In this document: positions 55,532 to 64,000 of the stretch, one piece after another
How positions within the stretch are numbered: the first letter of the stretch is position 1
Layout: the number at the start of each line of letters is the position of its first letter
Source: Ottelia alismoides
Lineage: Eukaryota > Streptophyta > Magnoliopsida > Alismatales > Hydrocharitaceae
NCBI GenBank assembly: GCA_037367405.1
Contig: JAZKJV010008264.1
Location: 992,001-1,056,000, forward strand
Length of the DNA stretch: 64,000 nucleotides
Reading direction: 5' to 3'
Translations under genes and position numbers: made by a program
The notes under the pieces: generated by a model
Told to the model about the DNA's origin: nothing
What the model saw: the letters and a program-made list of their open reading frames with translations, nothing else
The model's database searches: none

Positions 55532-58500
55532 TGATGAATCTCGGATTCATCACTCTATATCTCATTAATTAAGCTCAAATCCCTCAAAATCAACATCATT
55601 TCTGCATCTATTCAGCATAATTAGCATTCATGCATGTTTTAATAAGAATTGCATTTTATCCCTTATTTTTGGCATAAATAAGAAGCCAAAAATCCAAACT
55701 AAAAAATGACATGTAAATAGCCTAACTTCCCAGATTTTTAACTAATTAGTGCTAACTCCAACTGACCCAAAAACCACCTCCATTGTGTACATATCACTAA
55801 CAAGAATAAATGAAAAATACAAAAAATTCACTAACCCAAATAAGTGGACCAAGAACCCAAACCCTAGTTTCAGGATTTCCGGACTAAAACCCTCATATCT
55901 TCCTCATCCAGTGTTTATTCTAATCCTACTCACTTTTGAACTAATGTACATTCAATTACCTTCAAAACAAGACCAAGTTCAAGTGAATCGGAGCTCATAT
56001 GTGAAAGTTGGGTTTTAGGCCTCTTTTGTACATTTGTATTTTAGCTGATTTTGACCAATTAATTTATATACATAATTAACCTATTTTATTTTATTTCTTT
56101 TTTTTATTTGTCTTCTTTGATAAATGCTTTATTAATGTGCAAAAATCCAAATCCAAACTGAGCTTGAAATCAAAGAAACAATTGAGTCTGAGGCTTCACT
56201 AGCTGCCTGTACAAATTGATATTTTTCGTTATTTTATTTCTTCTTTTTCTTAATAAATAAAAATCCAAAAAGAAATTAGATTAATATGTAAATATTTATC
56301 TTTGATTTTACCATATTTTTCCAGATTTTTATCTGGTTTAAAAATAACAAAAAAATTATAAAACCCAAAAATCAAGGTATTCTATGTACATGGGATACCC
56401 CAAAAATATCACTATGTGCAATTGATCGATTTTGGTTTTAATATCTTCATGAAAGTTGTAGATCTCATCGAGACGAGCAACTTTTGTGAAGAAACGTTTT
56501 CGATCCAAGGCCGTTTACTATTTCTTTGTATTTTTTAAAGTATTTAATTTTTGAATTTTGTGGTGCTGACACGTGGCAGCTCCTGGAGCCGCCACATGTC
56601 AACCATTTTGAGGTTTTTATGTCGTTTTTATTAAAAAAAACTAAAATCCACGCACTTGCGAAGCATGTGCCATGCACGTCTCCTCGCCTTTACCCCTCTC
56701 ACAGCCATGTGGCATAATCCCGGCCGTCCAACCGGGGTCATCTTCCTCAACCAGCCACTTTCCCCTTTGGGAACTCCGATTCCCCTATGATTTCTATGCC
56801 ACGCTGCCCGCGTCATCACCCCCGACCTTCGATCTTTGTCTTCCCCTCGAATCTCGCACATCCGCCCCATCCGCGATCTCCTCATCCTCATCCCAGATCT
56901 CTAAATCTCGCGAATTTCATCAATCGTCGAATCCGATCTACACCTCAAATCCCATATCCCCTACTTCCATGTCCGGCTAGAGCCCTCTACCCTATAAAAG
57001 CTACACCACCGCATCGTAAACGCCCATCCGTCGATAACTTAGTTCTTAACAAAATGGTGGCAGTGACAGCGCTACCATACTGTCCTAGTGAGATCAAAAG
57101 CCCTTCGGGCTTCGTTGCAGACGTGGCTTCTCTGACGACCTGCACTCGCTCCGGTCGCTCTTGGATGTCGAGCCAACGACGCTCAACCACGATCGATCAA
57201 TTTCATCGCCACCAACGCAATCTCCACTGCCTTCGATGATCACAGACAACGTCATCTTCAACGTCGTCTCCAATCTCAGGCTTCACCGACCAAGCTCCAG
57301 CCAACGGTCAACACCCCCCCCCGCCGTCAACACTTTACTGACACGTCTCCACCACCACCCATCGGCCTTGTGTCAGCCACGCCAAGTTGTATGGTCGACG
57401 CGCAACTCTCCATCTGAGCCGTTGAAGCATCCGCAAACATCAGCCGTTGGATCTACATGAGATCAATCTCCATTGATGGTTCAGGTCCGCGTCTGAGCCA
57501 ACTTCCGAGCACCCCCTCACCAGGAGCCTCGGGTCGCCCGGGGCAAGCAAGAAGCGCCACGTGGAGACCCAGTCGGACCTCCCCCTAAGCCTGCTACCAC
57601 ACGCACGGATCACGTGGCGCATGGGAAAATTGCAAGAAGTCCCTGGTCTTCCAGCTATTCACCATCCAGCCCCCGTCGTCCAGAGGGCACATGCTGTGCA
57701 GGTGCCCCCTCGCAATTTTGCAGAGACACCCCCTAGTTTACGGTAATTACATCTAGGTCCCCCCTACATTTCTATATTTATTTTATTTATTAGTTTTACA
57801 GAATAACCCCTGTATTCCCCCTTTAGTTTGAACAACTACACTGCATTACTTTATTTATCAAAAATTTGCATTTTGTTTCTCATTTAATTCTCTACGTTTT
57901 GACATATTGTGGACATTTTTGTGATAGATGATTAATTAATAATTAATTGTTTTGTGGAAATATGCATATTTTGTCAATCTTGTGCTCCGAAATTTATAAT
58001 TGATTAACTATTATTCTAAAAATTCTTGAAAAATCATAGATTGTAGATTAATTGTGTTGAACATTGTGCCCAAAAAGAATTGTATTTACATGCATATATT
58101 TCCCTGTAAAAATCATTCTACATATTTCAATGTTTGATTTTTAGTAGGTATTGAATTTGTATTTTGAAGTTTAGGATTTTTCTGAGGTCCATAGCTAGTA
58201 ATAGATCTTAGATAATTTTACTCCTTGAAAATTATTAGTTTTAATATTTATTATAATTAAATATTGAAATTCATTCTGTTTGCATTTGAAAATTCATAAA
58301 AAAATTCATCTTGCATCCAAAATTTCAAAAAAAATACCGTGTATTCATTTTGTCATATTTTGCATTGTGGCCAAATTTCATATTTTTTAGACATCGTTTG
58401 AGCGTAATTTACATTTTAGTCCCTAAAATAGGCCAGAATTGCATTTTGCATCTTTAATTGAATTAGAAATTACAAAAAAAAGACCGCCTCAAAAATCGTG

Positions 58501-58727
58501 CATGAATCTTGATAGACATAATTCTTGGTTGTTTTTTTGCTTCCTTATGTTCGACCTTGGGACTTGCCCAAGTAAAACAACAATAAAGCCATGAGATTAA
58601 AATTTGAATAATTATTTGTGGTTATTTTCTTGACTGATTCCGATTGCCTCCTACAATGAAACAACACAAATCATTTTTACGACCAATCACAAACACATTC
58701 ATTTAACACGCGATTTAGGATTCGTCA
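55532..58727 (+). repeat. 5' LTR of element D (3196 bp)
   Basis: Starts with the palindrome TGATGAATC, TCG, GATTCATCA and ends AGGATTCGTCA. The LTR ends are near-inverted copies of each other (TGATGAATC at the start; the complement of the end reads TGACGAATCC). Module by module it matches the A LTR, including CATGAAAGTTGTAGATCTC (56449), CCGTTGGATC (57441) and a TATA box at 56993. ORFs inside are rejected. Confidence 0.93.
56993..56999 (+). promoter_or_regulatory. TATA box of the D LTR
   Basis: TATAAAA followed by GCTACACCACCGC, after a GC-rich upstream part. Confidence 0.6.
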
Positions 58728-58729
58728 GA

Positions 58730-58747
58730 TGGCATTGTTGCCGGGGT
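58730..58747 (+). other. Primer binding site of element D (tRNA-Asp type)
   Basis: TGGCATTGTTGCCGGGGT, two bases after the LTR end, the same spacing as in element A. Confidence 0.85.
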
Positions 58748-60019
58748 GGCAAACAGATTAGAGTTTTGTCTTAAATGTTTTGTTCGGTTTTCTGCATTCG
58801 GGTAGTCTGACCCCCGAATTTTTACTGTAAATTCTATTTTTTTAAGCATTTATTTTCTTGTTTTATTCATTTTGGAGTCACTCTCTTACATTATCTCTCT
58901 TATTTTTCTTACGAGGTATCCGGCGTACGTGGAATGGTTTTTTAAGAAACCGACGCATCTTCACCAACTTCTAAAAAGCCACAATTAATTTAAGATCGAG
59001 TCGAGTCGTGAGAGAGTGTAGAGTCTAGGATTTTAAAATCTGTAAATTTTTTATTTCTCTAATTAATTTCTCATTTACAGCGGTGTCCGTTTGGACTCTC
59101 ACGTGTGTAAAAGACCTTTGAACTTTTTCAGTAGTGTGTCTTGGACTGTTTCACTCTCCGGTGAGGGTGGGACCTGACTTGAGTGGCGCTTAGGATAGAC
59201 CTGCGCATACGGCTTTTAAAGCATTTTAATTTTTGATTGTACTCGTATAAACTAGGACCACACTTCACTTAATTGAAGTGCACAGTAGATCGTTCAATTT
59301 AGTCAAATTCAACTCAATTCATCCCGCTAATAGAACTTTCTGCTAGGTACGGTTTTTCATCGGCTTGCATTCATTTAGAATAATATTTCAATTTCTGTAT
59401 GCATCCCACAAGGAGATTGCGAGGATTTACTATAAGTCTTCTAACAGAGCACACATCATAGTTTTTCGTGTGCACCGGCTTTTCCCGTATTTCTCCCTCT
59501 TGTTTTATCACATAATTCTAAAGGAAATTGGGACTGGACGGTAGACGTGCATTTGTGCTCACTTCATTATTCAGTGATCGCCTAATTAAAATTGGGACTG
59601 CTAAATATAGCCGATTTCAAAATAACCCATAAAATCAAGAATTTTTGCGGGAGAACAATCCCGACCTTGCATGATTTTATTTTTCTGAGTGAGTGAGAGA
59701 CGACACTTAAGGCTAGAACCCAAAACCCAGATTTTCATTCAGACTACTGATTTTAAAAACGATTAGCTACTTCTCAGTGAGGAATACGGGTAGTCTATAA
59801 ATGGTCCGGAATTCCTTAGTAGAGTGGGTGGTTTAAAGGATATTGCATAAGGCTCCGACCTTAAGTAACACGGGTAGCCGTTTTACGGTCCGTACTTACA
59901 CCTATACTGGCTGAAAGTAGATGCAACTTATACCAAGATTGATTTACCGCCAACTTAAAATTGAAAAGATAATTGCCGAACTCTTAGGGCTTCATTGTGT
60001 GAGTTGGTGAACCTAGGGT
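58748..60019 (+). other. Untranslated leader of element D
   Basis: Aligns with 4024-5302 of element A almost throughout. No gene is seen. It carries GGGTAGTC and GGGTAGCCG repeat units (59789, 59873) and the CGGTGTCCGTTTGGACTCTC block (59080). Confidence 0.7.
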
Positions 60020-60267
60020 TTGATTTGTATTCGCATTGGAGTGCGTGAACCGATTTGCAAGATCAAAAGCCGCACTTTTGATAAATTTTCTTTTGTCTAT
60101 CCTGAGCAATCATCTCTCTCCCTTCTTGATTTAAACCTCATCAGGGAACTTTTGTCCATAAATTCCCCGCATCCAGATCATGAAAATCATTACAAACCCA
60201 AACCATCATTCCTTCCAGTTTTTTCAAAAATGACCGAGCATTTATCTGAAAATCCATCAGAGCTATA
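60020..60267 (+). pseudogene. Element D leader ORF / gag N-terminus, truncated by LTR E
   Basis: Encodes GVREPICKIKSRTFDKFSF and later MTEHLSENPSELYDE, orthologous to 5390-5632 in element A with a 10- to 15-residue insertion (INSPHPDHENHY). LTR E interrupts it right after the codons for LYD. The putative duplication at the E insertion is CTATA (60263-60267). Confidence 0.65.
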
Positions 60268-63200
60268 TGATGAATCCACATTTCATCATCTTTATTCTAT
60301 CATTTTGGCCACAAAAACCCTAGCAAATGCATGTAAATACCCTTAATTACATCATCTTAGCATTCATGCATGTGCATGTAAATAGTGTATAAAATGCTGT
60401 AATTAAAGCCAAAATTATAGAATAAATAAAAGAAAAGAAAAAGAATAAAATATTATAAATATTTTATGACCCGAAACCCCGAGACCTAGGCATCTCGATG
60501 AATAGGTCGACAAGGAATAAAGTAGGGGGAGATAAGGGTCAGAATACAATAAAATTCCCTTTCATTTTGTTTATTCTTTGCTCATTTTGGGACCTATTTT
60601 TGGTTCCACTTTTTATACCTCAAATAAAGAAACTTTGTACATGAAAGTTGTAGATAATTCAATAAAGAAAATACAAAATTGATTTCATACAAAAATAATG
60701 TACAGATAAAAAGTTATGATCTGAATAAAATTCCAGAACTCCAACTTCCCAGACCCGTATCTTGCAAATAAAAACTCGAAATGTACAAACTCACCTTTAA
60801 CATATATATTTTAAAATAAGTTATTTAATGGCAGTGGTTTCGTATTTTTCAGAGTTACGGTTTGAAAGTTGAGTTTTGGACCCCTATTGTATACTTGTAC
60901 ATATTAAAATATTCATTTATTTATTATTCATTTTTTTATGATTTTATATTTTTATAATTTTGTAAATATTACTTATAATATATATGTACATTAAAATCAG
61001 AATAAAAATACAAAAGAAATACAAAATAAAATACTTGTATATTTATAATACATAGGTATAATACCTAAACAAAGCCTATATAATTTATACTTTTATTTTA
61101 TTAAGTATATAAAACACATCAGAAAAATAAAATAAAAATATAATTAAGTGTATAAAAGTATTCTATAAATTTATAATATAATAAACAAAATTAAATAAAT
61201 TAAATACACAAAATAAAAAAAATAATAAAATATATAGATATAGATACCTATAAGGGGTATAAATGGTAACTTGTAATTATACACCCCATAAATATAATTA
61301 AAAATCATAATAAAATAATTCATAAAATTATAAAACATTTTTTATTTTATAACCTAAAAATAATAAAATCATTAACTATTTTAAATTGATTTTACAAGGC
61401 AATTTCCAGGGATTTTTCCCGGTTGGTCCACGTGGACCAACCAGGTGCCAACCCCAGTTGACCTCGATCAACTGGTCATCCTCCCCCATGTGCCTCTGTC
61501 AGACCTTGGTTTTCGGCCATGTTTGACGATTTTTCAAGGACGCTTATTGCACCATTCTAGGTCGCACTCTTCACAACTTTTTCACCTCGATCATCAGGCC
61601 TACTCGCCCAACGTTTATCTCGAGGATTGGATCATAGCGTCGCCCGATATACCTTGATCTTTGGTGCAACAGAACCTCATGGTCAAACCCTTTATAGTGC
61701 ACCCCCGACTTCCATTTGAATTTCGAGTCCCTTTTTCCACCACTCTTCGTCTCTTTCGAGCTCCACCGGATCCTGGAGGTGACAGCTCCACCTTGGTGTC
61801 GTCAGCCAAGGCGAAGGAGTCCGAGGCGTCTCCAATCACCTCCGCCATTCTCGCCGGCGTAGAGGTATTACCCTCTGGCTCCGGCCATCGAGGTAGTTCT
61901 TTTTCCTTTTATTTCTTTTGCCTTTTCTTCCTCGTAGTCTTAGGATCAAACTCCCCCATGAAACGTCCACTTTCATACATCGAATCACGCTCCACGCATA
62001 CCTCGTTGGAGTGCCCCTCCGGTCGATCACCTTCGCGCCACCTTTCGACGTCGTTTAGCCTCCGCGGAGTCCAGGCATTTTGCCCTGAGCTCTCTCACTT
62101 TTTCTTGCAGGTACTTGGACCTTAACGAACACCTGGGGGCCTTTTTGGCCTTCGCCGGAGATGCCCGAAGTCCCTCCAGCTCCGCCGTCATCTCCAGCGA
62201 ACCTTGGCCATCGTCGAGGCTTTTTGGGCCCACCAGCATCTAGAGGAAGCTCCCAGGAGCTTGCAGCCCCATTTTGAGCACTCCAGATCACCGGAGCACG
62301 GAGATCAGGCTCGGGGAAGTTCGTCTCGCCGACGTTCTTCCCCGTTCTTCCTCCGCGCTTCTCCACCGTTGCATCGGGTCGCAGCTCCATGTGCACGTCC
62401 ACCGTCAGATCACCCTCGCCTTCAGCCGTTGATCTTCTTTTGACGATCTGATCGTAGTCGTTCGTGCAAAGTGTCATCGGGCGCCCATACGTCGCCACGT
62501 GGATAAGTGGAGGCGCCCCTGCCGTCGGATCGCGCATAAGGGGTATTTTGCATCTTAGCCCCGTGCCAGTTTTGTATTTCCTTTTAGTATCAAAACATTC
62601 ATCTGCCATTCAAATATTTTTGCAATATTTGCATCCAGACCCTTGAACTTTTCATTATTACGATCAAGTCCTCGGCCACGTCACCTTACGTGACCAGTTC
62701 ACGTGAGGCTCGGGATATTTTGCAGAGGGACCATCGCGAGTTTTGTTATTTCGTTTCCATCCAGGAATTTTGATATTAAGTGTAGAACTTTTGGATATTT
62801 TGCATGTGAGCCCCTGGGATTTTTGGAAATTACATTGAGGTCCCTCTCAGGCGTGTGTCTAACACGGGTGGGGTTGGGTTATTTGCAGGCGTGCCCTCGC
62901 GGGTTCTAATATTTGTATTTAGTCATGGAACTTGTTTAATATGTTGTAAACATTTGTGAAAATTACACTTTGGCCCCTGGATGTTTGCTTATTTGCACTT
63001 ATGCCCTTGCTAGTAGTGTAGTTTCTTGATGTTGTCTCTATTTATTTCATGCATCTATAAATTGCTAAAAAATCCACAAAAATAAGGTTAAGCTCCTGTT
63101 TGCTTGCTCATTCACGCCATATTTTTGTTTTCCATTTTCTTTGCATTTTATTATTTAATAAAAATAAAAAACACTCATTTTCAACACTGTTTGCATTAGA

Positions 63201-64000
63201 AAATCCATAAAAATTATAAAAACGTTTTGAAAAATTCCAAAAAAAATTTTTGCTTTTTTATCATCTTTTAGTGTCAATCCAAAAATAATTAAAAATTTCA
63301 AAACAAAAACCTTAAAAATTAGAAAATTCTTAAAAACTTCATAAAAATCTAAAAAATTCTAGAAAAATCCTAAAAATATAAACTCAGTTTCTGTAGTTTC
63401 CGGATTTTATTAAGTTTATTCTAGAATTAATTTGAGGAATTTTTGATACTGTTTGTTAATTTTATCCTCATTTTAATTTCGGCCAGTAGGTTAGTTCACT
63501 GTTTACTTGTATTCTCACTTTTAAAAATACCAAAAATATTCAGAAAAATCTCCAAAAATCACAAAAACATCTTAAAATAATAAAAAGACCAAAAAATGCT
63601 TTCCCTCTTTTTGAGCACTTTTCCTTATTTTTATAAATACCTTATCCTCTCTTTCCTTATATTGTATATATATTCTATGTTAGAAAAAAAGAAAATATAA
63701 AAATATAAAATACAAAAAGAAAAGATAAAATCAGAAAAGTAAAAACCAAAATACAAAATTAAAAATAAAAAATAAAATTAAAAAATATAAAATTAAAAAC
63801 CCACAAAAAATTGCATATTTGTAGACACGTAATCACATTCACATTTTTGCACTTGCTTGATCTAACCTGCCTTGCTCCCTGAGTTCAACACTCTACATAC
63901 TTTCACTATACACATTTCTTGTAGAGTTAAAATAAATTTGACTCCACATTTGTCTTTCATTGCTTGATTTATATATTGTGGGTTCATTGTTGACTTTGAT
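60268..64000 (+). mobile_element. LTR E: 5' end of a further LTR retroelement, running off the window
   Basis: Starts TGATGAATCCACATTTCATCA, a 21-base imperfect palindrome like the other LTRs here. It shares modules with H and the C LTR: GTCGACAAGGAATAAAGTAG (60508), GAAAGTTGAGTTTTGGACCCC (60867), an AT-rich stretch (60930-61380), a GC-rich part with GGTCCACGTGGACCAACC (61424) and CACGTGG (62494), a second AT-rich stretch (63060-63800) and CTCCCTGAGTTCAACACTC (63876). The LTR end is not reached, so its length exceeds 3.7 kb. ORFs 61445-62909 on both strands lie in this LTR and are not accepted as genes. Confidence 0.75.

Larger units (their letters stand above)
55532..60267 (+). mobile_element. 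Element D: A-family LTR retrotransposon, 5' part, cut by LTR E
   Basis: A complete 5' LTR, a primer binding site and a leader are present; the element is interrupted at 60268 and the rest lies outside the window. It sits exactly at the start codon of C gag, so the putative target duplication is GGCAT (55527-55531); the other copy is not visible. Leader and first ORF match element A closely. Confidence 0.88.

Noticed and set aside
61445..62909. Possible genes in the right-hand GC-rich part
   Set aside because: The segment sits between the two AT-rich modules of LTR E, as in H and C, and its ORFs conflict in strand and frame.

Overview
The window is plant nuclear DNA made almost entirely of nested transposable elements. 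Evidence: long LTR retrotransposons primed by a tRNA-Asp-type site, an Athila-type Ty3/Gypsy gag-pol, CACTA (En/Spm) DNA transposons with plant-specific domains, and a hAT and a Mutator-like MITE. I found no intact host gene, tRNA, rRNA or CRISPR array. The species cannot be named from this sequence; a large, repeat-rich angiosperm genome is likely.

Layout from left to right. Bases 1-882 are remnant DNA, probably the far end of an old minus-strand CACTA element (G). Element A (883-14137) is a complete 13.3-kb LTR retrotransposon with only gag/protease-like ORFs. Its 3' LTR carries a 561-bp hAT MITE and a 356-bp unidentified insertion. Pieces of the G transposase flank an LTR remnant H (about 14.8-17.7 kb) and are followed by a degenerate tandem duplication (18.6-20.06 kb). 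From about 20.1 to 55.5 kb lies minus-strand element C, another gag/protease-only retroelement. Its 3' LTR region holds a 391-bp hairpin MITE.

C was split inside its protease gene by CACTA element J (25218-53259, 3-bp duplication AGT). J was itself split inside a transposase exon by element B (26557-49661, 5-bp duplication TCTAC). B is a full Athila-type element with decayed gag, protease, RT, RNase H and integrase; it contains a further Gypsy LTR (F) and a Copia-like solo LTR. On the right, element D (from 55532) sits at the gag start codon of C and is interrupted at 60268 by LTR E, which runs off the window.

How the parts may work together: B encodes the enzymes missing from A and C. All three share a gag/protease module, a 3' array of hairpins ending in polypurine-like G runs (TAAGTATAGGGGG), and related LTR ends, so A and C look like non-autonomous partners of B-like elements. 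Every ORF seen is broken or incomplete. The three LTR families (A/D, B/F, E/H/C) share short modules: a palindromic 5' end, a stretch reading roughly AAAGTTGGGTTTTGGGCC, a TATA box and a GAGTTCGAC-containing segment near the 3' end. The most unusual structural signals are the hairpin/G-run arrays and the palindromic LTR termini.
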